A stretch of 64,000 nt of DNA from SAR202 cluster bacterium (lineage in GTDB: Bacteria > Chloroflexota > Dehalococcoidia > Lucifugimonadales > OSU-TB39), in NCBI GenBank assembly GCA_009392195.1, contig VFGY01000026.1, positions 1-64,000 on the forward strand, written 5' to 3'. A model generated the notes under the pieces. That model did not search any database and was not told the DNA's origin. It worked only from the letters and a program-made list of their open reading frames with translations. A program made the translations under genes and the position numbers. Positions 33,692-42,046 of the stretch are shown here, piece after piece; positions within the stretch are counted from its first letter, which is position 1; every line of letters begins with the position of its first letter.

Positions 33692-34237
33692 GTGGTGAAC
33701 TCAATATCCAATATTTTAAATCAACAAAGCGTTTTAGGGTTATTTTCAACAGAAGACTCTGCTGCTGACGCATTAGATGCATTATCAGAAGCTGGATTCG
33801 ACTCTAAAGAATATGAAATATTAACAGGTACTCCCTATCCAGAAGGAACATTTGGAGAAGAAGAACCCAAGCACAAACTATTTCGATTCCCATTAATCGG
33901 TGCAGCCTGTGGGTTCATCGTTGGCCTCGGCCTTACAACTGCTACACAATTAGCTTATCCAGTAGTAACGGGCGGTAAGCCTATATTATCCATACCTGCA
34001 ATGCTAATCATAATGTATGAAGGTACTATGCTAGGTGCTATATTAATGACAGTAGCAGGTATAATATTTGAATCTAGACTGCCAAGATTATTTATGGGAG
34101 CTTATAGTCCTAAAATTACCGAAGGCTTTATTGGAGTTGCTGTTACTTCAGCACCCGAAAAAATCCAGAAGGCAGAAGAAGTTTTGAAAAAATGTGGCGC
34201 AGAAGAAATAACAAACGGTCAGGATACATCCGAATGA
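33692..34237 (+). CDS. actD: ACIII membrane subunit ActD (DUF3341)
   Basis: A 181-residue DUF3341 protein. The N-terminal soluble domain carries LGLFSTEDSAADALDALSEAGF, two hydrophobic helices follow (GAACGFIVGLGLTTATQLAYP and a second at ~105-128), and a C-terminal ferredoxin-like half resembles ACIII ActD. ActD is a structural subunit. Start is GTG (33692 or the adjacent 33695), with AGGGGG just upstream. The stop overlaps the ActE ATG by four bases (ATGA). Confidence 0.88.
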   Translation: MVNSISNILNQQSVLGLFSTEDSAADALDALSEAGFDSKEYEILTGTPYPEGTFGEEEPKHKLFRFPLIGAACGFIVGLGLTTATQLAYPVVTGGKPILSIPAMLIIMYEGTMLGAILMTVAGIIFESRLPRLFMGAYSPKITEGFIGVAVTSAPEKIQKAEEVLKKCGAEEITNGQDTSE

Positions 34238-34932
34238 AAATAATGAATGTAAATAATTTCAAATACATTCACGTCTTTTTCACATCCGTTATGTGTTTAT
34301 GTCTTCTCATTTTACTTGGATGCTCAGGAAATATGAGGACCGGTGATGTAGAAATTGCAGGAGGATTGATAAAAGCTAAGGGTCCTGCATTCCCAGAATC
34401 CGGTGCACATAAAGTGGAGATTTTCACCGAAATGCACTACCAACCTTCATATAAATCTCAAGAGCCAAGTAGGATTTTACCTCCGCCTAATTCTGTTCCT
34501 GTAACAGGTAAAGAAATAAGTTATAAAAGCCTCGAAGATTATAACAACTACTCTCCTAACATAAATCTTGCAAGTAATGATTTAGAGTTGGGACAACAAC
34601 TATATACTATTAATTGTCTAGTGTGTCATGGAGCTAGTCTAAAAGGAATTGATGAAACTCAAATAGAATTAAAAGCAACTATATTGAATCTTAATGATGT
34701 TGAAAATAACCCTCTTTACAATAGAGGGCCTTATCCAGCTAATTTATTAAGTGAAGTAACTACTAATTCTACCGACAGTGAAATTTTCGCCTTTATATCA
34801 TGGGGTGGTAGACAAGGGTTTGCAGCACGCGAAAAAGACAAAGCGTCGAATTCTCCAATGCCTCAATTCTATTATATGCTTTCTGAAACAGAAAGATGGG
34901 CCTTAGTCAATTATATAAGATCATTTCAGTAG
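34234..34932 (+). CDS. actE: ACIII monoheme cytochrome c lipoprotein ActE
   Basis: A 232-residue lipoprotein cytochrome. The N-terminus reads as a type II signal with lipobox LILLGC, and a single CLVCHGAS heme motif lies at about residue 130. FYYMLSETERWALVNYIRSF at the C-terminus is a typical class I cytochrome c end, and the Met of SPMPQFYYM is a candidate axial ligand. It corresponds to ActE, which accepts electrons from ActA. The track start at 34192 lies inside ActD; the ATG at 34234 gives the signal peptide and an ATGA overlap. Confidence 0.9.
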   Translation: MKIMNVNNFKYIHVFFTSVMCLCLLILLGCSGNMRTGDVEIAGGLIKAKGPAFPESGAHKVEIFTEMHYQPSYKSQEPSRILPPPNSVPVTGKEISYKSLEDYNNYSPNINLASNDLELGQQLYTINCLVCHGASLKGIDETQIELKATILNLNDVENNPLYNRGPYPANLLSEVTTNSTDSEIFAFISWGGRQGFAAREKDKASNSPMPQFYYMLSETERWALVNYIRSFQ

Positions 34933-34996
34933 AATTTTACTAACATGATATAGTTGGATTTTACTAGCAATATATATATTATTGAGTATCCAAAAC

Positions 34997-35701
34997 ATGC
35001 AAATACCAGAAAACCAAATGGCTTGGCCTCGCAAAAGATTCACAGGAACTATAGGTTTATATGGGGCTTGTTTAGGTATTGCGGCAATATTGATATCTTT
35101 CATGTCGCCTGAATCAGGCTTTTTAGAATCTGCACCTGACACCCAACAAGTTTCCAACATGTCCAATTATGTTTGGCAAACAGCACAGGATACAACTCTA
35201 CTCAGAGCAATTATTCTTTCTGTATGTGGCTTTATTGGAGGAGCATTTATTACAATTCCAGTAGCCTACTGGTGGTTCGGAAAAAAACCAACATTCACAG
35301 CATATTCAAAAAAAACACTAGACTCGAGAGGTGTCCCTGCATGGCTTATGATGGGCTTAATGTATGGGCTTATTTTCCCACTGGTTGTTGGAGCTTATTT
35401 CTTGCCATTTGGAAGAGAATTCATACTCTTTCTCACTGGCTTAACTTCTGTTCCTGATTTAGTTATAAGCCAAACAGACTTGTTCACAGGTAAATGGATA
35501 AGATTCATGTTTGTGGTTGGGGCACGACTTTTGTTTGCTGGTATATTTGCCGGATTCGCTTTTGGTCCAGGGGCATGGATAATAGATAAATTCGTATCCA
35601 GTGATAATCAAAAATCATCTCGTTTCACTAGTTGGATTATTACTTTTGCCATGTCTTCGGGAGTCATTTTATTTGCTTTAATTTGGGTGTCAGGCGACTA
35701 A
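34997..35701 (+). CDS. Uncharacterised five- to six-helix membrane protein, last gene of the ACIII operon
   Basis: A protein of about 234 residues (239 if the TTG at 34982 is used) with hydrophobic helices around residues 20-38, 70-95, 115-140, 170-195 and 210-232. It has no heme, Fe-S or NrfD signature. Standard ACIII operons end with ActF, a larger NrfD-like subunit, and this is not one. It may be an additional lineage-specific subunit or an assembly factor. There is no clear Shine-Dalgarno at either start. I do not recognise its family. The next gene starts a separate ABC transporter unit. Confidence 0.65.
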   Translation: MQIPENQMAWPRKRFTGTIGLYGACLGIAAILISFMSPESGFLESAPDTQQVSNMSNYVWQTAQDTTLLRAIILSVCGFIGGAFITIPVAYWWFGKKPTFTAYSKKTLDSRGVPAWLMMGLMYGLIFPLVVGAYFLPFGREFILFLTGLTSVPDLVISQTDLFTGKWIRFMFVVGARLLFAGIFAGFAFGPGAWIIDKFVSSDNQKSSRFTSWIITFAMSSGVILFALIWVSGD

Positions 35702-35783
35702 ATTTAATACATACAAATTCACTAATCCACAATGAACAAAAAACTTACGTTTTCCAAGTAACTTTAGAAATAAGCAAATAGCC

Positions 35784-35810
35784 TTGACACGAATATAATA
35801 ATACTATACT
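35784..35810 (+). promoter_or_regulatory. Promoter of the ABC transporter operon
   Basis: TTGACA (35784-35789) with TATACT (35805-35810) at a short 15-base spacing, about 74 bases before oppB. TACTCT at 17 bases is an alternative. The -35 is perfect. Confidence 0.5.
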
Positions 35811-35883
35811 CTTTTCCCACCTGTACCTCGTATCGTATTATGGTAAAATCTATACGTTCGAAACTTCTAAAGGGATATCAACT

Positions 35884-36876
35884 ATGGCAAATTATATAGT
35901 AAAAAGAATAATACTAGCTTTCTTCACTACAGCTGCTATATCGGTACTTTCCTTCGTTGTAATTCAACTACCTAAAGGTGATTACGTTGACTGGTATGTT
36001 GAAGATTTAATGCAAAAAGGCGACCATATTAGCTTAGCACAGGCCCAAAACATAAGAGAATATTATGGACTAGATAAACCGATGTTGCTTCAGTATGGGA
36101 TGTGGATGTGGCGAATGTCTAGCTTAGATTTTGGCTACGGATTTGAAGGTCAAAAACCAGTTGAGGAACAAATTGCTGAAAAACTACCTACTACAATTGC
36201 TTTAGTTGCCTTCACAACAGTAATAACTTGGTTATTTGCGATACCGGTAGGTATATATACAGCAATGAGACAACACACGGTTGAAGACTACACTATGACC
36301 TTTTTAGGTTTCATAGGATTGGCTGTGCCTGATTTCTTATTAGGTCTATTAATGATGTACATCTTCTTTAAATATTTTGATTTCAGTGTAGGAGGATTGT
36401 TCTCAAGTCAATATGAATATGCTCCTTGGAGTTGGGATAAATTCGTAGACTTATGTCAGCACATGATTATTCCAGCTGTTGTATTAGGTACAGCTGGTAC
36501 AGCTGGATTAATAAGAACAATGCGTAACAACTTACTAGACGAACTTGCAAAACCATACGTTTTGACGGCTAGGTCTAAAGGCCTAAGAGGGTGGCGAGTA
36601 ATTGTTAAATACCCTGTTCGTGTGGCATTAAACCCGTTTATAAGCGGTATCGGCGGAGTGCTACCAAGTCTTGTGAGTGGAAGCGTGATCGTGTCCTTTG
36701 TGTTGAGCTTGCCTACTCTAGGACCTTTGCTACTAAATTCAATTCAAAGACAAGATATGTACCTAGCAGGAACTATCATATTGATGCTAGGAGCATTAAC
36801 AGTACTTGGATTCTTGATTTCCGACCTTATGTTGGTGTTAGTAGATCCACGTATTAAATTTGAAGGCAAAGAATAA
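35884..36876 (+). CDS. oppB: Oligopeptide/dipeptide-type ABC transporter permease (OppB/DppB family)
   Basis: A 330-residue permease. It begins with the family-typical YIVKRIILAFFTTAAISVLSFVVIQL helix and a loop REYYGLDKPMLLQYGMWM, and carries the EAA-like coupling motif DELAKPYVLTARSKGLRGWRVIVKYPVR. The C-terminus LVDPRIKFEGKE is standard for DppB. It forms the channel with the OppC-like partner encoded next. Substrate (peptides, nickel, opines or sugars are all possible in this family) is not evident. No substrate-binding protein gene is present in the window. Confidence 0.88.
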   Translation: MANYIVKRIILAFFTTAAISVLSFVVIQLPKGDYVDWYVEDLMQKGDHISLAQAQNIREYYGLDKPMLLQYGMWMWRMSSLDFGYGFEGQKPVEEQIAEKLPTTIALVAFTTVITWLFAIPVGIYTAMRQHTVEDYTMTFLGFIGLAVPDFLLGLLMMYIFFKYFDFSVGGLFSSQYEYAPWSWDKFVDLCQHMIIPAVVLGTAGTAGLIRTMRNNLLDELAKPYVLTARSKGLRGWRVIVKYPVRVALNPFISGIGGVLPSLVSGSVIVSFVLSLPTLGPLLLNSIQRQDMYLAGTIILMLGALTVLGFLISDLMLVLVDPRIKFEGKE

Positions 36877-36910
36877 AAACTATTAAATATATCTTTATAG
36901 GTATTTAAAT

Positions 36911-38134
36911 ATGACACAACAAGTAAAAGAAGAAAACCCAAGTCAGAGTGACGACAACGAAGAAATATTAGTGGCAACACAATATCAGTTGATGTGGTGG
37001 GGATTCAAAAAACATAAACCTGCAATGATTTCAGGAGTTGTTTTGATGTTGTTCTATATATTATTCCCAATAGCTGAATTTATGGGGATAGGAGATCCTG
37101 CTCAGGTTAGAACTCAATTCCACTATATAAGACCTCAGGCGTTACATTTTTTTGAGTCTACGATTGATGGCAACAAATTTAATCCACACGTAAAAGGTGT
37201 CCGTGGATTTAGAGATCCACTAACCCATAAAAAAGATTACGAAGTTTTGGAAGATGAAATACTCCCAGTTGGATTATGGCAAACAAGTTGGGATTATAAG
37301 TTTTTGGGTATAATTGAAACAAGAAAGCATCTTGTTGGCTTTAAGCATGAAGAATTTTGGTCCGATCCAAAACGTGATGAACAAACACCTGAACAACTAG
37401 CTAAATCGTTAGATAGAGAGCTGAAGAAAAGGCCTTCTTTATACCTTCTTGGAAGTGACAAGGTAGGTAGGGATCAATGGTCAAGATTACTATTATCGAA
37501 CAGGATTTCTCTTTCGATAGGGTTGATAGGTGTTGCACTTAGCTTCTTATTTGGGATAACACTCGGAGGCATTTCAGGTTACTATGGAGGCATAGTTGAT
37601 ACAATTATTCAACGTGCTATTGAAATCATTCAATCGGTACCAACACTTCCTCTATGGATTGGATTATCCGCTGCGGTACCAAGAGATTGGGGGGTGCTGC
37701 AAGTATATTTGGCCATAACTATAATATTGTCGGTATTGGGGTGGACGGGAACAGCAAGAGTTGTGAGAGGAAAATTCTTATCTTTAAGAGAAGAGGATTT
37801 TGTGATGGCCGCACAAATTGCTGGAGCAAATGAGGGAAGAATTATGTTTAGACACATGCTGCCTTCATTCTATAGCCATTTGATTGCTCAAGTCAGTTTG
37901 TCTATCCCTGGTATGATAATTGGAGAAATATCTCTTAGCTTCTTAGGACTAGGTTTAAGAGCACCAGCTGTAAGCTACGGAATTATGCTGCAACAAGCAC
38001 AAAACCCACAAGTTGTGGCTTTATACCCATGGCTTATGTTTGTAGCGATACCTGTCATATTCATTGTTTTAGCATTTAACTTCTTAGGTGATGGCCTTAG
38101 GGATGCGGCTGACCCATATGGAGGAAGGAATTAA
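36911..38134 (+). CDS. oppC: Oligopeptide/dipeptide-type ABC transporter permease (OppC/DppC family) with large insertion
   Basis: A 407-residue permease, about 100 residues longer than typical DppC. The extra length lies between the first helix (residues ~38-55) and LLGSDKVGRDQWSRLLLSNR, the normal start of the core; it is a soluble Lys/Glu/Trp-rich segment expected outside the membrane. The EAA motif EEDFVMAAQIAGANEGRIMFRHMLPS and C-terminal LGDGLRDAADPYGGRN are canonical. The insertion may contact the binding protein. It is co-transcribed with oppB (34-base gap). Confidence 0.87.
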   Translation: MTQQVKEENPSQSDDNEEILVATQYQLMWWGFKKHKPAMISGVVLMLFYILFPIAEFMGIGDPAQVRTQFHYIRPQALHFFESTIDGNKFNPHVKGVRGFRDPLTHKKDYEVLEDEILPVGLWQTSWDYKFLGIIETRKHLVGFKHEEFWSDPKRDEQTPEQLAKSLDRELKKRPSLYLLGSDKVGRDQWSRLLLSNRISLSIGLIGVALSFLFGITLGGISGYYGGIVDTIIQRAIEIIQSVPTLPLWIGLSAAVPRDWGVLQVYLAITIILSVLGWTGTARVVRGKFLSLREEDFVMAAQIAGANEGRIMFRHMLPSFYSHLIAQVSLSIPGMIIGEISLSFLGLGLRAPAVSYGIMLQQAQNPQVVALYPWLMFVAIPVIFIVLAFNFLGDGLRDAADPYGGRN

Positions 38135-38187
38135 TAAATCCCCTGTGTCATAATTATAAGACTAAAAATTACTTTAGGTAGGTAAAC

Positions 38188-39222
38188 ATGGTTACAACTG
38201 AACAAAAATCAATCTTGTCTGTAAAAGACTTGCAAATATACTTCAACACGGATGAAGGTGTTGTAAGAGCGGTAGACGGAGTTAATTTCGAAATCGCCCA
38301 AGGTAAAACTTTGGGAGTTGTTGGAGAAAGTGGTTGTGGTAAAAGTACAGTGGGAAGAGCTCTTCTTCAAATTCTTGACAGAAACGGAAGAATAAACGGT
38401 GGCGAAATCAATTGGGTTCGTGGTGGTGGAGAAGAGGAAGAAGAAACTATTAACATAGCAAAACAATCTCGTAACAGTTCAATCATGAGATCGATAAGAG
38501 GAGATGATATTGCTTTAGTTTTCCAAGAGCCAATGACATCATTCAGTCCTGTTCATACTATTGGAAACCAATTAATGGAAATGATAAGACTTCATAAAGA
38601 TGTTAGTAAATCCGAAGCAAAAGAAAGAGCTGTTGAACTCCTTGAAATGGTACACATACCTAATCCAGAACAAAGAGTTAATGAATATTCTTTCCAACTG
38701 AGTGGAGGGTTACGTCAAAGAGCTATGATCGCTATGGCTTTAGCATGTGAACCTAAATTACTAATAGCTGATGAGCCAACTACGGCTTTAGACGTAACAA
38801 CACAAGCACAGATATTAGACCTACTTAGAGAACTGCAAGAAAAGAACGGTATGTCAATAATACTGATAACCCATAATCTTGGAGTAGTCGCTGAAATGGC
38901 TGACGAAGTTGTAGTTATGTACCTTGGTAAAGCGGTTGAGTCTGGAACTGCCGAGCAAATATTCCATAACCCACAACATCCGTATACTCAAGGATTGTTA
39001 CGTTCGATACCAAGTATATACGCTAAATCTGAAGGCAAACTACCATCAATTGCTGGTTACATTCCACACCCATTTAATAGACCATCTGGATGTGAGTTTA
39101 GACCAAGATGTGAATCTTATATTGAAGGTGTTTGTGACAAAAACACACCGGTATTTCAAAATCTAAATGATACATCTCAAAAAGTGGCATGTTTCGTACA
39201 TCATCCACCACAGGAGGCATAA
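38188..39222 (+). CDS. oppD: Oligopeptide ABC transporter ATP-binding protein (OppD/DppD family)
   Basis: A 344-residue ATPase with Walker A GESGCGKSTVGR, the Q loop FQEPMTSFSPVHTIG, signature LSGGLRQRAMIAMAL, Walker B KLLIADEPTTALD and the switch His in LITHNLG. The C-terminal region PSGCEFRPRCESYIEGVCDKNTP is the Cys-containing oligopeptide/dipeptide C-terminal domain, whose cysteines bind an Fe-S cluster in some homologues. The signature has Leu where Met is common (LSGGMRQR). It ends 3 bases before the OppF start. Confidence 0.92.
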   Translation: MVTTEQKSILSVKDLQIYFNTDEGVVRAVDGVNFEIAQGKTLGVVGESGCGKSTVGRALLQILDRNGRINGGEINWVRGGGEEEEETINIAKQSRNSSIMRSIRGDDIALVFQEPMTSFSPVHTIGNQLMEMIRLHKDVSKSEAKERAVELLEMVHIPNPEQRVNEYSFQLSGGLRQRAMIAMALACEPKLLIADEPTTALDVTTQAQILDLLRELQEKNGMSIILITHNLGVVAEMADEVVVMYLGKAVESGTAEQIFHNPQHPYTQGLLRSIPSIYAKSEGKLPSIAGYIPHPFNRPSGCEFRPRCESYIEGVCDKNTPVFQNLNDTSQKVACFVHHPPQEA

Positions 39223-39225
39223 ATC

Positions 39226-40278
39226 GTGGCAGAAACAAAAACAGAAACAAAAACTGGAAACATACTAGAAGTAAATAATCTAGTTAAATATTTCCCAATA
39301 CAAAAAGGGTTTTTAAAACGTCATGTAGGTGATGTTAGAGCCGTCGATGACGTGTCTTTTACTATTGAAAATGGAGAGACATTAGCTCTAGTTGGAGAAA
39401 GCGGTTGTGGTAAAACCACAACCTCCAGATGCATATTGCGGGCGATTGAACCAACCAGTGGCGAAGTGAATTTTGTAACAAAAGACGACCAAACTGTTGA
39501 TGTAACTCAACTAGGTAAAGAAGCTCTTCGTGAATTACGTCAAGACATGCAAATGATCTTTCAAGACCCGTTTAGCTCTTTGAATCCAAGAATGATGTTA
39601 CTAGATATAGTTGGTGAACCACTGTTAGTCCATGGAATGAAAAGTCGTTCAGACAGAGCAGATAGAGTTGCTGAGCTTCTTAGGTTAGTAGGACTAAGAC
39701 CTGAATATATGAGAAGATTCCCACACGCATTTAGTGGTGGTGAAAGACAGAGAATAGGAATTGCAAGAGCATTAGCACTTAATCCAAGATTGGTTGTAGC
39801 CGATGAACCTGTTTCTGCTCTAGACGTATCAGTACAAGCAGCTGTAATAAACCTTCTTGAAGATTTACAAGAACAATTAGGATTAACCTATTTGTTTGTA
39901 GCTCATGACTTAAGTGTTGTAAGACATATTGCAGACCGTACAGCAGTTATGTACGTTGGTAAAATCGTTGAACTAGCTGACACTGAGGAATTGTTTGAAA
40001 ATCCTCGACACCCATATACTGCAGCGCTATTGTCAGCTGTACCTATACCGGATCCTCGATTCAAAGCTAGTCGAATACCACTCGAAGGCGAGGTTGCAAA
40101 TCCTGCAGCTCCACCATCAGGATGCTACTTCCATCCAAGGTGTCCTCATGCAACAGACCAGTGTGCAATTGATACACCTCAACTGGAAGAAATTAGTCCA
40201 GGGCACTGGGTAAGTTGCTTAAGAGCTAAAGAAATTGATTTAGCTGGATTACAAGCATCTCACGGAATGGAAAAGTAA
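39226..40278 (+). CDS. oppF: Oligopeptide ABC transporter ATP-binding protein (OppF/DppF family)
   Basis: A 350-residue ATPase with Walker [14 protein letters not shown] loop [12 protein letters not shown], signature [15 protein letters not shown], Walker [14 protein letters not shown] and switch His in [32 protein letters not shown] at the N-terminus is the standard OppF opening, and a Cys-containing C-terminal domain ([18 protein letters not shown]) follows. The start is GTG. It pairs with OppD as a heterodimeric motor and is the last gene of the transporter unit. Confidence 0.92.
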   Translation: MAETKTETKTGNILEVNNLVKYFPIQKGFLKRHVGDVRAVDDVSFTIENGETLALVGESGCGKTTTSRCILRAIEPTSGEVNFVTKDDQTVDVTQLGKEALRELRQDMQMIFQDPFSSLNPRMMLLDIVGEPLLVHGMKSRSDRADRVAELLRLVGLRPEYMRRFPHAFSGGERQRIGIARALALNPRLVVADEPVSALDVSVQAAVINLLEDLQEQLGLTYLFVAHDLSVVRHIADRTAVMYVGKIVELADTEELFENPRHPYTAALLSAVPIPDPRFKASRIPLEGEVANPAAPPSGCYFHPRCPHATDQCAIDTPQLEEISPGHWVSCLRAKEIDLAGLQASHGMEK

Positions 40279-40335
40279 AACTCGGGGTTTTTGAATCACT
40301 TTATCAATAAATAATCTGTTAGTAATAGGTTAAAT

Positions 40336-40845
40336 ATGGAAGTATACCAAGCTGTTACCACATTATTGGCAGTGCGTGAATTTCAGAAAAAACCTGTATC
40401 GGAAACCTTGGTGAATAAAATCATCGAGTCTGCTAGGCTTACTGGAAGTAGTATGAATCTTCAACCCTGGCATTTCATTTTGATTAGAAATCGTGGCACG
40501 CTTGTTAAAATCGGTGAACTTGTCACATCAGGTAAATATACTGCCCAAGCTAATTTCGCTATAGCTGTTGCTACAGAAAAATCATCTCAGTTTGCGATAT
40601 CTGACGCTAGCAGAGCAATCCAATCCATGATGCTTACCGCATGGTCGGAAGGTGTAGGTTCAAACTGGACCGGTTGGGTTGGAATGACCAAGGTGGCTAA
40701 TTTACTAGGTATACCTAAGAATTTAGATGTAATTGCCGTAGTGCCTTTCGGATATCCCAAGAAAATCCATACTAAAGGCATAAAGAATAGAAAATCGCTT
40801 AAAGAAATTGTCCACGCTGAGGAATTTGGTAAATCTTTATCTTAA
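40336..40845 (+). CDS. Nitroreductase-family flavoprotein
   Basis: A short 169-residue member of the FMN nitroreductase family. The opening EVYQAVTTLLAVREFQKKPV matches the RRSxRxF-type FMN-binding N-terminus, SARLTGSSMNLQPWHFILI is the conserved second FMN-contact stretch, and IPKNLDVIAVVPFGYPKK is the C-terminal conserved segment. Members reduce nitro compounds, flavins or quinones with NAD(P)H as dimers. It is at the small end for the family. It is transcribed with or just after the transporter; its function is unknown. Confidence 0.82.
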   Translation: MEVYQAVTTLLAVREFQKKPVSETLVNKIIESARLTGSSMNLQPWHFILIRNRGTLVKIGELVTSGKYTAQANFAIAVATEKSSQFAISDASRAIQSMMLTAWSEGVGSNWTGWVGMTKVANLLGIPKNLDVIAVVPFGYPKKIHTKGIKNRKSLKEIVHAEEFGKSLS

Positions 40846-40863
40846 TAATATCCAATAGTAATA

Positions 40864-40885
40864 CTTTTAATGATTATATTAAAAG
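40864..40885. repeat. AT-rich hairpin after the nitroreductase gene
   Basis: CTTTTAAT (40864-40871), loop GATTAT, ATTAAAAG (40878-40885): a perfect 8-bp stem. The U-tract is missing, so it is at best a weak terminator or an RNA 3'-end stabiliser. Confidence 0.3.
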
Positions 40886-41028
40886 CACCTTAAGTAAGTT
40901 AAAGCTTTATTTGTCACACTGGTTATGAACTAAATTATTTGCCAGTAAGTGTTTAACAACGTTAATTTTATTATTATCATTTATCAAGTATTTTGGTTAG
41001 TGAATTTAATTTTACTTACTAGCGTATG

Positions 41029-41037
41029 TGATATAAT
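41029..41037 (+). promoter_or_regulatory. Extended -10 promoter of prs-secA
   Basis: TG-A-TATAAT (41029-41037) is a perfect extended -10 placed 24 bases before the prs ATG. No convincing -35 is seen, which is common for extended -10 promoters. The remaining part of the 215-base gap has no recognisable gene. Confidence 0.6.
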
Positions 41038-41060
41038 TTCGACAAAATAAAGGTTAAATC

Positions 41061-42017
41061 ATGTCACTATTTGAAGATTTAAAAGTTTTTTCTGGGAATG
41101 CGCACAAATCGCTTGCAACCGATATATGTGCTCACCTTGGAATAACTTTAGGAAAATGTGAAGTTTTCAAATTTACTAATGATCAATCTTTCGTAAGAAT
41201 ACAAGAAAATATTAGAGAAAAAGATGTTTTTCTTGTTCAGCCTATATCAAAACCAGTCAATGACAATTTGATGGAATTGTTAATTATGATTGATGCTGCT
41301 AGAAGAGCTTCCGCAGGACGTATAACCGCTGTTATACCCTATTACGCTTATGGAAGAACTGATAAAAAAGATCAACCAAGAGTAGCAATAACTGCTAGAT
41401 TGATAGCTGATTTTTTGACGGTTTCAGGAGCTGATAGAATTTTAACAATGAATTTACATGCAGGTCAAATTCAAGGATTTTTCAACATACCTGTTGACGA
41501 ATTAGATGCTATACCACTTCTATCACGGACATATATTGAGAAAAATATTAAAGATTTGGTAGTCGTAGCAACTGATGTTGGCTCAGCAAAAAGAGCAAGG
41601 GACATGGGAGACATGTTGAATGCTCCTATTGCAATAATTGAAAAAGACAGACTTGGAAATCAAGACCAAGTTGAAGCAATAAGCATAATTGGCGAAGTTG
41701 CTGGCAAAACAGCTCTGATTGTAGATGATGAAGTTGATACAGCAGGTAGTGTAATAGCAGGAGCAAAAATATTAGCTGAAAGCGGTGCAAAACAAATTTA
41801 TTGTTGTGTCGTACATCCACTATTATCCGGAAATGCATCGAAAAACTTACAGGCGAGTAACATAAAATCATTATTGGCAACTGATACCCTTCCAATAGAT
41901 TCAAGCAAAATCATAGATAAAATAGAAATCATATCAGTGGCACCAATTTTAGGCGAAGCTATACATAGAATCCACAGTGGCTTATCAGTAGGTGCAATGT
42001 TTGAAAATTTTAAATAG
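41061..42017 (+). CDS. prs: Ribose-phosphate pyrophosphokinase (PRPP synthetase)
   Basis: A 318-residue class I PRPP synthetase. Motifs include the N-terminal FSGNAHKSLATDIC, VFLVQPISKPVNDNLMELLIMIDA, the ATP-binding AVIPYYAYGRTDKKDQPRVAITARL, the metal/substrate MNLHAGQIQGFF and the PRPP loop ALIVDDEVDTAGS. It makes PRPP from ribose 5-phosphate and ATP for purine, pyrimidine, histidine and NAD synthesis, which links to the his genes in this window. The PRPP loop reads DDEVDTAGS rather than the common DDMIDTAGT. It is followed 29 bases later by secA. Confidence 0.96.
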   Translation: MSLFEDLKVFSGNAHKSLATDICAHLGITLGKCEVFKFTNDQSFVRIQENIREKDVFLVQPISKPVNDNLMELLIMIDAARRASAGRITAVIPYYAYGRTDKKDQPRVAITARLIADFLTVSGADRILTMNLHAGQIQGFFNIPVDELDAIPLLSRTYIEKNIKDLVVVATDVGSAKRARDMGDMLNAPIAIIEKDRLGNQDQVEAISIIGEVAGKTALIVDDEVDTAGSVIAGAKILAESGAKQIYCCVVHPLLSGNASKNLQASNIKSLLATDTLPIDSSKIIDKIEIISVAPILGEAIHRIHSGLSVGAMFENFK

Positions 42018-42046
42018 TTTCATTCTATTTTGAATGAATAAATAAT

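Noticed and set aside
34192-34233. 14-residue extension of ActE (MWRRRNNKRSGYIR)
   Set aside because: Overlaps ActD coding sequence; the start at 34234 gives an ATGA overlap and a correct lipoprotein signal.
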